Source: an uncultured Thalassotalea sp. (GTDB lineage Bacteria; Pseudomonadota; Gammaproteobacteria; Enterobacterales; Alteromonadaceae). Taken from it: a DNA stretch of 64,000 nucleotides. Shown piece after piece: positions 8,951 to 17,424 of the stretch (position 1 is its first letter; each line of letters starts with the position of its first letter). The notes under the pieces were generated by a model. That model searched no databases and was not told the DNA's origin. It worked only from the letters and a program-made list of their open reading frames with translations. The stretch spans positions 109,691-173,690 of the forward strand of contig CANMZP010000006.1 in NCBI GenBank assembly GCA_947502355.1, written 5' to 3'. Position numbers and translations under genes: made by a program.

Positions 8951-10657
8951 ATGGCCCCTAAACGTTTAAAACTTCGCTTAGGTGATTTGCTTGTAAAAGA
9001 GAATATTATTTCTGAAGAGCAACTTATTCATGCCTTAAATATGCAAAAAAACACCCACCGTAAACTGGGTGACTCGTTAATCGACTTAAATTATATTACT
9101 GAAAAACAACTTCTGCAGTTTTTGGCTAAGCAATTAGATTTACCGTTTATTGATATTGCACAGCGCTTTATCGCCCCTAACGTTGTTGATTTACTGCCAG
9201 AGATTCATGCTCGGCGATTACGGGCATTGGTGTTGGAGTTCGATGAGCACAGCGTGTTAATTGGGATGAGTGACCCCGCCGACTTGTCTGCACTGGATCA
9301 GCTGGAAACCTATCTGGGCAATCGTGAAATAAATATTGCTGCAGTAAGTGAATCACAACTGTTTAATGCCTTCGATAATTTGTACCGAAGAACGGCTGAA
9401 ATCGAATCTTTTGCCAGTCAACTTGAAGAAGAATACCTTGATAGCGAAAGCATTGAGTTTTTAACGGGCAGTGATGAGGGCAGTGATGCAACAGTTGATA
9501 AGCTTTTGCAATCGGTATTTGAAGATGCTGTTCAAATGCGCGCATCGGATGTGCATATTGAACCTGAAAAAAATCAGTTTAGAATACGCCAACGTGTAGA
9601 TGGGATATTGCAAGAAAACGTCATTCATCAAGCCAAAATTGCGTCAGCACTTGTGCTTAAATTGAAACTGATGGCCAACTTGGATATTTCCGAGAAACGC
9701 TTACCACAAGATGGACGCTTTCATTTAAAGGTTAAGAATCACGAAATTGATGTGCGTTTATCTACTATGCCAGTTCAGCACGGTGAATCAGTGGTTATGC
9801 GTTTATTGGATCAAACCGATGGCATCATTAGTCTAGAACATTCAGGGATGCCAGCTCACCTAATAGAACGCTTACGTATGCAAATTTCTCGTTCTTACGG
9901 AATGGTGTTAGTAACCGGTCCAACCGGTAGTGGTAAAACAACTACTTTATATGCCGCATTATCTGAGCTGAATAAATCAGAAAAGAAAATCATTACGGTT
10001 GAAGATCCTGTGGAATACCAATTACCGAGGGTCAATCAAGTACAGGTAAGTCAAAAAATCGATTTGTCGTTTTCTCGAATTTTACGAACGGCGCTTCGTC
10101 AAGATCCGGATATTTTGATGATTGGTGAGATGCGTGACGCTGAAACCGTAGAAATTGGTTTGCGAGGTGCCTTAACGGGTCACATGGTCTTGTCTACGTT
10201 ACATACGAACGATGCCATAACCAGTGCCATTCGTTTGATTGATATGGGAGCTCAGGGCTTTTTGGTGAGTAGTGCGTTAAGGGCCATTGTTGCTCAGCGA
10301 CTAGTCCGCCGTATTTGTAATAACTGTAAAGTTGAAGACACGTTAGCAGAGCAAGACAAATTTTGGTTATCAAATTTGATAGGGCGAAAAGTAGATCAAA
10401 CATTTTATCGTGGAGCTGGTTGTCAGTCATGCAATAATACTGGGTATCACGGACGCATAGGTGTATTTGAATTACTCGAACTTAACCAAGGCATGATGGA
10501 TGCGCTTAAACGAGAGGACACTGAAAGCTTTACTCGTATTGCTCGAGAAGATGAAAGCTATGTGCCTTTGGCAAAAGCAGCATTTTCTTATGCAGAGCAA
10601 GGTTTAGTAACGGTTGATGAAGTATTACGCCTTACTGAAATGAATGATATTAGCTAA
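8951..10657 (+). CDS. mshE: MSHA extension ATPase MshE with c-di-GMP-binding MshEN domain
   Basis: This 568-residue GspE/PilB-family ATPase powers pilus extension. Two tandem 24-residue MshEN motifs lie at the N-terminus: Arg9-Leu-Gly through Gln32, and Lys38-Leu-Gly through Gln61. In Vibrio cholerae MshE this region binds cyclic di-GMP. Both copies have Asn where the consensus has Gly at motif position 10. The catalytic part has an Asp box (ASDVHIEP), Walker A GPTGSGKT beginning near residue 323, Walker B/His box (MIGEMRDAET, STLHTND) and a tetracysteine zinc site (Cys456, Cys459, Cys491, Cys494). It follows mshN directly with one base between. Confidence 0.95.
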   Translation: MAPKRLKLRLGDLLVKENIISEEQLIHALNMQKNTHRKLGDSLIDLNYITEKQLLQFLAKQLDLPFIDIAQRFIAPNVVDLLPEIHARRLRALVLEFDEHSVLIGMSDPADLSALDQLETYLGNREINIAAVSESQLFNAFDNLYRRTAEIESFASQLEEEYLDSESIEFLTGSDEGSDATVDKLLQSVFEDAVQMRASDVHIEPEKNQFRIRQRVDGILQENVIHQAKIASALVLKLKLMANLDISEKRLPQDGRFHLKVKNHEIDVRLSTMPVQHGESVVMRLLDQTDGIISLEHSGMPAHLIERLRMQISRSYGMVLVTGPTGSGKTTTLYAALSELNKSEKKIITVEDPVEYQLPRVNQVQVSQKIDLSFSRILRTALRQDPDILMIGEMRDAETVEIGLRGALTGHMVLSTLHTNDAITSAIRLIDMGAQGFLVSSALRAIVAQRLVRRICNNCKVEDTLAEQDKFWLSNLIGRKVDQTFYRGAGCQSCNNTGYHGRIGVFELLELNQGMMDALKREDTESFTRIAREDESYVPLAKAAFSYAEQGLVTVDEVLRLTEMNDIS

Positions 10658-10677
10658 AACAGACGTTAAATAACCTT

Positions 10678-11907
10678 ATGGCACAATTTCACTATATAGG
10701 CCGCAATAAAAATGGTCAGCAAACAAATGGCACGCTAGAAGCAAATAGCAGTGCGCATGCGGCTGAGCAATTATCAAAACGAAGTATTATCCCTATTACC
10801 ATCAAGCCTTATCTTGAAAGTAATCGTGCGAGCAAAGAAATTAATATAGGCGAGTTGCTGCAACCTAAAACAGTTCGCTCTGTCGATATGATCATGTTTT
10901 GTCGACAAATGTATGCCTTAATGCGTTCGGGCGTTCCCATATTAAAAGCGATTAAAGGTTTATCTGAAACCACTAAATCAACGGTATTACGCGATGTATT
11001 AAATGACATCAATGAAAAACTAGAGCGAGGTATTACCTTATCTTCTGCAATGCATAATCACCCAAAGGTGTTTGGCCACTTAGTGACCAGTATTGTTCAC
11101 GTGGGTGAAAATACCGGTCAATTAGATGAGTCATTTGCTAAGCTAGCTCAATATTTGGAACGCGAAGAAGAAACCAAGAAAAACATAAAGCAAGCGATGC
11201 GTTACCCAAGTTTTGTTGTCATTTCTTTAGTAATCGCTATGTTTGTTTTAAACATCTTTGTGATCCCGGTTTTTGCCGATATGTTTGCTCAATTTAAAGC
11301 GGAATTACCATTGCCCACCCGTATTTTAATGGCCAGTTCTGATTTGTTCATCAATTATTGGCCGGTAATGCTACTCGCTATTTTTGCCGCCATCATTTTG
11401 GTCAAACGTTCTTTGGCGACAAAAGTAGGTCGTTACAACTGGGATAGGTACAAATTAAGGTTGCCATTAATCGGCAACATTTTTGAACGCTCCTATCTTG
11501 CCCGCTTTGCACACAGCTTTGCCATCGTCTTAAAGGCTGGCGTGCCAATCACGCAAGGCTTGAACCTTACTTCAGATGCTATTAGTAACTCCTATATGGG
11601 GGACAAAGTGTTGGAGATGCGCAAAAAGGTAGAAAAAGGTGAGACCTTATTGCGGACAGCCACTAGCAGCCAGCTTTTTACCCCATTGGTTTTGCAAATG
11701 ATTGCAGTAGGTGAAGAAACAGGCCGTATCGATGAATTACTTGAAGAGGTTGCTGGTTTTTATGAGCGAGAAGTTGATTACGACTTAAAGACCTTAACAG
11801 ACCGTATCGAGCCCATATTGATAGGCTTAATGGCTGGTATTGTTCTAATATTAGCGCTTGGTATTTTCCTACCTATGTGGGATATGTACTCGGTGGTTCA
11901 AGGTTAA
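10678..11907 (+). CDS. mshG: MSHA inner-membrane platform protein MshG (GspF/PilC family)
   Basis: This 409-residue polytopic protein has two copies of the GspF domain (about 70-195 and 275-395). Each contains the family pattern of a Gly-rich VGENTGQLDE / VGEETGRIDE loop followed by a hydrophobic span. There are three membrane segments, near 170-190, 220-245 and 380-400. It is the assembly platform on which MshE acts. It lies 20 bases after mshE in the same operon. Confidence 0.94.
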   Translation: MAQFHYIGRNKNGQQTNGTLEANSSAHAAEQLSKRSIIPITIKPYLESNRASKEINIGELLQPKTVRSVDMIMFCRQMYALMRSGVPILKAIKGLSETTKSTVLRDVLNDINEKLERGITLSSAMHNHPKVFGHLVTSIVHVGENTGQLDESFAKLAQYLEREEETKKNIKQAMRYPSFVVISLVIAMFVLNIFVIPVFADMFAQFKAELPLPTRILMASSDLFINYWPVMLLAIFAAIILVKRSLATKVGRYNWDRYKLRLPLIGNIFERSYLARFAHSFAIVLKAGVPITQGLNLTSDAISNSYMGDKVLEMRKKVEKGETLLRTATSSQLFTPLVLQMIAVGEETGRIDELLEEVAGFYEREVDYDLKTLTDRIEPILIGLMAGIVLILALGIFLPMWDMYSVVQG

Positions 11908-11909
11908 CT

Positions 11910-12395
11910 ATGGGGCGTTATAGTGTTGCGCAGTACAAGATATTGCTCAGCTTTATTATTATCAGCATTCTAGTAACGGTACTTTGGTTTAAGTTTAAGA
12001 AAAATGAATCCAATATATTAGCCATCACCATGGAGTCAACTGCCGCTGTTTTTGCTAATAAAGTCATGATGGTGCATGCGCAATGGTTAATGACTGGCAA
12101 AGATGACATTGTTTATATAAAAGAAAGTCACTTGGGTACAGGAGCTAAGGTAGAGAATATCGGATATAGAGTGAACGAATTTGGGTGGCCTGATTTATCA
12201 ATAGACCATGATGCTTGCGCCAGATTATGGCAAAAAATGACTGGTATTGAATTGGAAGTTGTAAATCAACCTATCGCCGTTATTGAAGTGAAAGGTACTC
12301 AAAAGGTAGAAGCTAGGGTTTGCCGCTATCATTTAAACGCCAAACACTACATCGAGTATAATAGTGCATCGGGAAAAATAACCAATAAAAATTAG
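11910..12395 (+). CDS. mshF: MSHA biogenesis protein MshF
   Basis: This is a 161-residue protein with one N-terminal membrane span (about residues 11-28) and a periplasmic domain with two cysteines. The frame is open 33 bases further upstream inside mshG. The ATG at 11910, 2 bases after the mshG stop, was chosen because it gives a normal short cytoplasmic N-terminus. MshF is the last gene of the secretion block in MSHA loci; its biochemical role is not known. The call rests on position and architecture. Confidence 0.78.
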   Translation: MGRYSVAQYKILLSFIIISILVTVLWFKFKKNESNILAITMESTAAVFANKVMMVHAQWLMTGKDDIVYIKESHLGTGAKVENIGYRVNEFGWPDLSIDHDACARLWQKMTGIELEVVNQPIAVIEVKGTQKVEARVCRYHLNAKHYIEYNSASGKITNKN

Positions 12396-12399
12396 TCGC

Positions 12400-12430
12400 T
12401 TGACAGGTTTTTATTGCAATAATTTATTAT
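12400..12430 (+). promoter_or_regulatory. Promoter of the MSHA structural operon (before mshB)
   Basis: A perfect -35 hexamer TTGACA (12400-12405) lies just after the mshF stop. A -10-like TTTATT (17-base spacer) or TATTAT (19-base spacer, 12425-12430) follows, about 45 bases before mshB. In V. cholerae the MSHA locus is split into a secretion and a structural operon with a promoter at this point, which supports the call. The exact -10 is uncertain. Confidence 0.55.
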
Positions 12431-12470
12431 TTTATTAAAGTAAGTAGTAGGCAGCTAATCAGAGAAAAAT

Positions 12471-13103
12471 ATGAATAACGATAAATGTTTAAACGTAAAA
12501 AATTCAAGCCGGGTTAACGGTTTTACCTTAATTGAGCTAGTAGTCGTTGTGGTGTTACTTGGCCTATTAGCGGTTATAGCCGTGCCAAAATACATCGATT
12601 TAACTGAACAAGCGCAACAAGCCAATATTGAAGGCATGGCTGGTGGTTTTGCTACGGGTGTATCGCTTGCCCGCTCACAATGGGAAGCGGAAGGCCGCCC
12701 CAATGATGGTAATTACAATGTCATCAACTACGACGGCAGCAACCTGATCCTAACAACCGAAAACCAAAACCAGGGCGTACGTCCAGGTTACCCAATTGGT
12801 TTAGCTGGTGGAAATGACTCTCTACAATTAGCTGACTGTGTAGACGTTTGGAACAATATTCTTCAACAACCACCTTTGATAACAAGTAATATAGCGGATC
12901 TTAATGGTGTTGATGGGGACAGCTACAAGTATTTAGTCCGACGAGGCGGCACTGGTTCAAGTGCTTACTGTATCTACTTTTTAAAAGAAACACTAAATAA
13001 AACAAACGATCAATACACCGCACCAACAGACGAAAATGTAGGCAACAATTTTACCTATTTACCAGCCACAAGCTCTGTGGTTATCAATATTAATCAAAAT
13101 TAG
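12471..13103 (+). CDS. mshB: MSHA minor prepilin MshB
   Basis: This 210-residue type IV prepilin has a 17-residue leader ending in Gly before FTLIELVVVVVLLGLLAVI. Cleavage and N-methylation at Phe18 by the prepilin peptidase are expected, with the invariant Glu at mature position 5. A PKYIDLTEQA stretch follows, as in MshA-type pilins, then a globular domain with paired cysteines (Cys123, Cys167). It is the first gene of the structural block, and mshA follows after a 105-base gap with its own promoter. Confidence 0.92.
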   Translation: MNNDKCLNVKNSSRVNGFTLIELVVVVVLLGLLAVIAVPKYIDLTEQAQQANIEGMAGGFATGVSLARSQWEAEGRPNDGNYNVINYDGSNLILTTENQNQGVRPGYPIGLAGGNDSLQLADCVDVWNNILQQPPLITSNIADLNGVDGDSYKYLVRRGGTGSSAYCIYFLKETLNKTNDQYTAPTDENVGNNFTYLPATSSVVININQN

Positions 13104-13133
13104 CGACAGCTGTTACAAAATATATAAAAATAA

Positions 13134-13164
13134 TTACTGATGTGAAATTACATTTAAGTATAAT
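13134..13164 (+). promoter_or_regulatory. Candidate mshA promoter
   Basis: A perfect TATAAT lies at 13159-13164, 45 bases before the mshA ATG. The nearest -35-like element, TTACTG, is at 13134-13139 with a long 19-base spacer. A separate promoter for the major pilin, together with the strong terminator right after it, would allow high, discrete mshA expression. mshA has a GGA ribosome site about 10 bases before its ATG. Confidence 0.45.
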
Positions 13165-13208
13165 CGCTCACAATGTAATGAATTTAAAACTTCAAGGATA
13201 TTAAAAAA

Positions 13209-13658
13209 ATGAGAAATAAAGGTTTTACGCTAATTGAATTAGTAATCGTAATCGTAATTCTAGGTATTTTAGCGGCTACTGCAGCACCTAAATTTTTAGA
13301 TTTATCAGGTGATGCACGCGCGTCTGTGATGAAAGGTGTTCAAGGCTCTCTTAATTCAGTCGCAGATATTGTTCACGCAAAAGCTTTAATTGAGGGCAAA
13401 ACAACTGGTAGCCAAACTCTGGATGAGGTTGATAATATAGGGGTGTCTATTTCAGTTGAAAGTGGCTGGCCAGCAGCTGATAGTATCGTTAATTTGATTG
13501 AATTGGGTGCTGAAAGTGATGTTTCGGCTACGACTTCGGGCACTGACACTGTAATTTTTCAGCATGGTGGAACAACTGATACTTGTACTACTACATATGT
13601 TGAGTCTGATAATGTAGAAACAAGACCTTCTATTACATCAGATACTGATAATTGTTAA
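13209..13658 (+). CDS. mshA: MSHA major pilin MshA
   Basis: This 149-residue prepilin has a very short 5-residue leader MRNKG before FTLIELVIVIVILGILAA. That is the classical type IVa pilin leader; the mature protein begins at Phe6, with Glu at mature position 5. The helix continues into APKFLDLSGDARAS, the hallmark of MshA. The C-terminal half is rich in Ser/Thr, and two cysteines (about residues 124 and 149, the last residue) can form the disulfide that closes the D-region. It is flanked by its own promoter and a strong terminator. Confidence 0.94.
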   Translation: MRNKGFTLIELVIVIVILGILAATAAPKFLDLSGDARASVMKGVQGSLNSVADIVHAKALIEGKTTGSQTLDEVDNIGVSISVESGWPAADSIVNLIELGAESDVSATTSGTDTVIFQHGGTTDTCTTTYVESDNVETRPSITSDTDNC

Positions 13659-13677
13659 TAATAGTTTTTCTTGAAAG

Positions 13678-13703
13678 TGCCTGCAGTAGCAGGCATTTTT
13701 TTT
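13678..13703 (+). terminator. Intrinsic terminator after mshA
   Basis: A 7-bp perfect GC-rich stem (TGCCTGC / GCAGGCA) with an AGTA loop is followed by eight T residues. It lies 20 bases after the mshA stop and works only in the + direction. It separates mshA from mshC-Q. Confidence 0.9.
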
Positions 13704-13724
13704 GATAGAGATTTAAATATATTC

Positions 13725-15437
13725 TCAAAAATAATCCCTTTCAGGAAATAATCGCATTGCATCGCGAATAATAGTTACCCCTTCTTCTTTATCGTACTCG
13801 GCTTTCATTTTGTGAAGAGATTGAAAGGCCAATATCATGTTGTTATACACTTTTTCACTTGGCTTCCTTGCCACATAATCTGTTCCCCAGTGGATATAAT
13901 CTTTTATACCCTTACTGTTTTGGTTCATAACGGCAATGAGTAAGTTTTGATTATTAATGCGTTGTTCAAGGTAATCACGCCATACCACTAGGTTATAGGC
14001 TTTCAATAAAATCTCCCTATGTTTAGCGCCTGCTGCTTCATATTGCTCAATGTAATAAGAAGATTGCAGCGTACTAAGCATAAAAATAGTTCCTGACGTA
14101 GGTACGATTAAAGCAAAACTTTTAGCGATAAAATCGAAACGGAAAGCTTTTACTAAGGTATCCTTTTCTTGGCAAAAAAACAGGCTGCAATTTATCAGCA
14201 ACAAAAACACCAACCAATGAATCGTTGAGTGATAAAACGGGTATTCAGTTTGGGTATGCAATAATATTGGGGTAATTAACCCAATGAAACTTATTGTTTT
14301 TAACAAGTGCACTTTATAAAAAATACTTAAATACGCAATTGCTAATAATGTTAGGCCGAGTATTGCGACTATCCCACCTTCAATTCCCCAAAATAACACT
14401 TCATTATGTGGATGATTTAAGTTTTTTAGCGGCATGGCTAATTCAGGATTTTTCAATTTTTGCTGTAAATGAAACTCTCTATATTCTTTAGAAAAACCGC
14501 CATAACCATAACCGGCAATCGGGTTTTCTTTTATCATGGAGAAGCCCACTTTAAAAATATCTACCCGTACATCCTGTGCTTCAAAAAGTGGGGCATTAGC
14601 TTGGGTTTGACTTTCTGGCTTCATAAGCGTGGCGCTAGAAATACCAAGGATAATAAGCACCGCAGCAGTAATTAAATGCTTGTGTCTAAATTTGTATAAA
14701 TACGGGCTTAGTAGCAGCACTCCAGCAATGGCGCCATAAATCCCTGTTTTAGATTGGATGAAATAAAGCGAAAATGCACAACTAAACTGGCAAAGAAAAA
14801 TCAGAATAAGCCATTTCGGTTGTTCAGCAAGCCATTGTTTTTGTGCCGACAAATATAAAGATAAAACTACACCTGTGGCCATAAATGATGACATTACATT
14901 AGTTTGTAAAAATACCCCACTAGGCTGTTTAGATAGTGGTATAAATAGAAATAACGCTTTCACGATAGGCCATTCGTTAATTACTTGCAATACGCTTTCA
15001 TGACCAGCCTTTAAAGCGATAACTTGGAAAATACTGATAAGCGATTGAATAGCAATACCAATAAGAATTAGCGCTAATATGGATAGGTGCTGGTTACGGC
15101 TTAACTTAAATTGAAATATGGTAAAACTAAACGCTAAACCTGCGAAAAGGCCGATTAACCTTGGAATAGCATAGTCACTATGTGGCGCCCCATAAAACAG
15201 TGGCAGGCAAAGTAAAATAAAGGCCGCTAAAAAAATCAGATGGAATTTATGATATAAAAAGCCTTGCTGCTGGCTAATCTTCCATAAACCTAGGCCAATG
15301 ATTATAGATACAAAAATCCAGCTAACGGTGTTGAAGGCCAAATAAAGACCATAACCACCAGGTGTTGGCATAAAGAAATGCATACTGAATATGAATAATA
15401 AGCCTAGTGTTATTTGATAAGAACGAGTAATTGTCAT
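13725..15437 (-). CDS. PglL/Wzy-type O-oligosaccharyltransferase within the MSHA locus
   Basis: This is a polytopic membrane protein of about 570 residues with roughly a dozen hydrophobic spans. A large periplasmic loop contains LNHPHNEVLFWGIEGG (about residues 340-355), matching the conserved His/Asn motif of the Wzy_C (O-antigen ligase/PglL) family. A second motif, EYPFYHS, lies near residue 405, and a soluble C-terminal domain (about 440-570) resembles the Wzy_C_2 tail of PglL enzymes. Such enzymes transfer lipid-linked glycans to Ser/Thr of pilins and other periplasmic proteins. The frame is open back to a TTG at 15506; the ATG at 15437, preceded by GGACAGCC, is preferred. It lies between mshA and mshC on the opposite strand, so MshA is the obvious candidate substrate. 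An O-antigen ligase or polymerase role cannot be excluded. Confidence 0.8.
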   Translation of the reverse strand: MTITRSYQITLGLLFIFSMHFFMPTPGGYGLYLAFNTVSWIFVSIIIGLGLWKISQQQGFLYHKFHLIFLAAFILLCLPLFYGAPHSDYAIPRLIGLFAGLAFSFTIFQFKLSRNQHLSILALILIGIAIQSLISIFQVIALKAGHESVLQVINEWPIVKALFLFIPLSKQPSGVFLQTNVMSSFMATGVVLSLYLSAQKQWLAEQPKWLILIFLCQFSCAFSLYFIQSKTGIYGAIAGVLLLSPYLYKFRHKHLITAAVLIILGISSATLMKPESQTQANAPLFEAQDVRVDIFKVGFSMIKENPIAGYGYGGFSKEYREFHLQQKLKNPELAMPLKNLNHPHNEVLFWGIEGGIVAILGLTLLAIAYLSIFYKVHLLKTISFIGLITPILLHTQTEYPFYHSTIHWLVFLLLINCSLFFCQEKDTLVKAFRFDFIAKSFALIVPTSGTIFMLSTLQSSYYIEQYEAAGAKHREILLKAYNLVVWRDYLEQRINNQNLLIAVMNQNSKGIKDYIHWGTDYVARKPSEKVYNNMILAFQSLHKMKAEYDKEEGVTIIRDAMRLFPERDYF

Positions 15438-15600
15438 GGCTGTCCGGGTTATCGATAATGAATATTTTTTAAAAGACACAAGCTGATATTTTAGTGTAAT
15501 ATGCAAATCATCTATTTGATCAATTTTAAACTATGATCATGTATACTTACCAAACAAAATATCAAATAAAACATTATGTTGAGCGGTTCTAAGTTTTTTA

Positions 15601-16098
15601 ATGAAGACAAATACCCTAGCAAAGCAAACTAAGCAAAAAAATATTGGTTTCACTCTACTTGAGATGATCATTGTGATCATTATTATCGCTATTTTGGCCG
15701 TTTCGATTGCACCTAAATTCATCGGAGTGACCGATTTTAATGCTTACAGTTATCGCGACCAAATGATTTCTGCATTACGCCTCATGCAACAAAAAGCCAT
15801 GCAAGATACTCGTGAAAGCATATGTCACCGTATTTTAGTGAATAGTTCTGGTTATGGCGAGGTGGAAAGCGAAAACGAAAACTGTGTGTCGAATTCACTC
15901 ATTGCTGACTGGCAAACTCAAAATACGGGCTTTTCTATACCCGCTGAATCCTCTGCAACAATTAATTTTTCCGGACCACTTACGTTTGATTCTTGGGGAC
16001 GAGTAGAGGAATGTGATAGTGGCTGTAGTATTGAATTTCAGTCAGACAGTAACGCCCAACTTTGTATAGAAGCTCAGGGGTATATCCATGCCTGTTAA
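15601..16098 (+). CDS. mshC: MSHA minor prepilin MshC
   Basis: This 165-residue type IV prepilin has a 16-residue basic leader ending in Gly before FTLLEMIIVIIIIAILAV, with the required Glu at mature position 5. APKFIGVTDFNAYSYRDQM follows, and the globular part contains several cysteines, including one near the C-terminus. The ATG is at 15601. It is the first gene of a rightward run that continues into mshD with an 11-base overlap. Because a terminator and an opposite-strand gene separate it from mshA, mshC must have its own promoter; a TATACT at 15542-15547 is a candidate -10. Confidence 0.9.
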   Translation: MKTNTLAKQTKQKNIGFTLLEMIIVIIIIAILAVSIAPKFIGVTDFNAYSYRDQMISALRLMQQKAMQDTRESICHRILVNSSGYGEVESENENCVSNSLIADWQTQNTGFSIPAESSATINFSGPLTFDSWGRVEECDSGCSIEFQSDSNAQLCIEAQGYIHAC

Positions 16099-16648
16099 TT
16101 TTTCTAAGCGCAGCTATCCTAAAACGCCATTAGCTAAAGGCTATACCTTAATTGAATTGGTCATAGGGTTTACCGTGCTAGCCGTGGCATTGGGCGTTGT
16201 GCTAATGGGCATGCTACCTAGAGAGAAGCAAAGTGCTGATTTAATTCATATGATCAGGGCCGCCGAGCTTGGTCAGTCGTTAATGAATGAGATCACCGCC
16301 AAACCCTTTGATGAACTAACCATGGCCGGAAGCTTAACTCGTTGTAATGAAGAACCTGCCTTTCCGTGCACAAGCCCGGGAAATTTAGGTACAGACGGTG
16401 AATCTACCCGCAGTCAATTTAATGATGTTGATGATTATGATGGCTTGAGTTTGATTGGCGACAGTCTAGGGGATTTATACAAAGACTTTACGGTAAGTGT
16501 TCAAGTGTTCTACGACAATAACTACGATGGTATAGAGAATACCTCATTTAATGTGGATGACCCGTTGGCAAAATTAATAACTATTACGGTAACGACGCCC
16601 TTGGGGACTCCGGTTACCTTTAGCAGTTATCGGGCGAACTACGAATGA
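16088..16648 (+). CDS. mshD: MSHA minor prepilin MshD
   Basis: This 186-residue prepilin has an 18-residue leader ending in Gly before YTLIELVIGFTVLAVALG (Tyr at +1 and Glu at +5). The rest resembles PilV/GspI-type minor pilins, with a paired-cysteine region near residues 78-86. The start overlaps the end of mshC by 11 bases, and the stop overlaps the mshO start (ATGA), so the genes are translationally coupled. It is expected to be part of the initiating tip complex. Confidence 0.88.
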   Translation: MPVNFSKRSYPKTPLAKGYTLIELVIGFTVLAVALGVVLMGMLPREKQSADLIHMIRAAELGQSLMNEITAKPFDELTMAGSLTRCNEEPAFPCTSPGNLGTDGESTRSQFNDVDDYDGLSLIGDSLGDLYKDFTVSVQVFYDNNYDGIENTSFNVDDPLAKLITITVTTPLGTPVTFSSYRANYE

Positions 16649-17424
16649 TGAAGTTCAGCAAAGGCTTTACCCTGATAGAGTTAATTCTGGTGATTATGAT
16701 TTTGGGGATCATCTCAACTGGATTAATCGGTTTTATCACGACTGGAGTCAATATCTATAAAAACATTCACTATCGTGATGTGCTTATTTCCGATGCTCGG
16801 TTTGTTGTTGAGCGATTAAATCGTGAGGTTCGTCAAGCATTACCTAACTCGGTTCGTTTGTTAAATCAATCCGGAGTGCAATGTATGGAGTTTGCTCCAG
16901 TACATTTAAGTACCATTTATCTTGATGTCCCTGTTTCTCCGGAATCGGCTGATAATAATATAACCGTAATCCAATCAAGTTTGGTGTTTGAGAGTACCAA
17001 CTCAACCTCCAAACGAGTGGTTGTATTTCCTGAAAATTTAAATGATGCTTATGATGTTGATAATGGCAAGGCCAAGGCATTGCAAAGTGTAGATACCTCA
17101 GGCTCACCAACTTGGGATGTGTTTTTGCAAAGCAATTCACTATTTGCCGCTGACTCGCCCAATGAACGACTATATATTATCGATCAGCCGGTGTCGTTTT
17201 GCATCGAAGGTGATAAGCTTTATCGTTATCATGGTTATGGTTTTAATACTAATCAGCAATTACCAAATAATAGCGGCCAATTAATGGCAGAGCATATCGT
17301 CGCTAATGCTAGCCGCTTTAGTTTTGATCCAAATAATGCGATGCTAACCATAGACTTGATTTTTAATAACAATAATGAACAGCTTGTGTTTAATAACGGG
17401 GTCCATATTGCCAATGTTCCTTAA
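16645..17424 (+). CDS. mshO: MSHA minor prepilin MshO
   Basis: This 259-residue prepilin has a 7-residue leader MMKFSKG followed by FTLIELILVIMILGIIS. The length and the conserved RFVVERLNREVRQALPNSVR stretch after the helix match MshO and the PilW/GspJ class of large minor pilins. It overlaps mshD by 4 bases. The frame continues to a stop at 17422-17424, inside the start of mshP. Confidence 0.9.
   Translation: MMKFSKGFTLIELILVIMILGIISTGLIGFITTGVNIYKNIHYRDVLISDARFVVERLNREVRQALPNSVRLLNQSGVQCMEFAPVHLSTIYLDVPVSPESADNNITVIQSSLVFESTNSTSKRVVVFPENLNDAYDVDNGKAKALQSVDTSGSPTWDVFLQSNSLFAADSPNERLYIIDQPVSFCIEGDKLYRYHGYGFNTNQQLPNNSGQLMAEHIVANASRFSFDPNNAMLTIDLIFNNNNEQLVFNNGVHIANVP

Noticed and set aside
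15438..15506. TTG-initiated extension of the PglL-like gene
   Set aside because: The ATG at 15437 has a better ribosome site and gives the short N-terminus before the first membrane span usual in the family.
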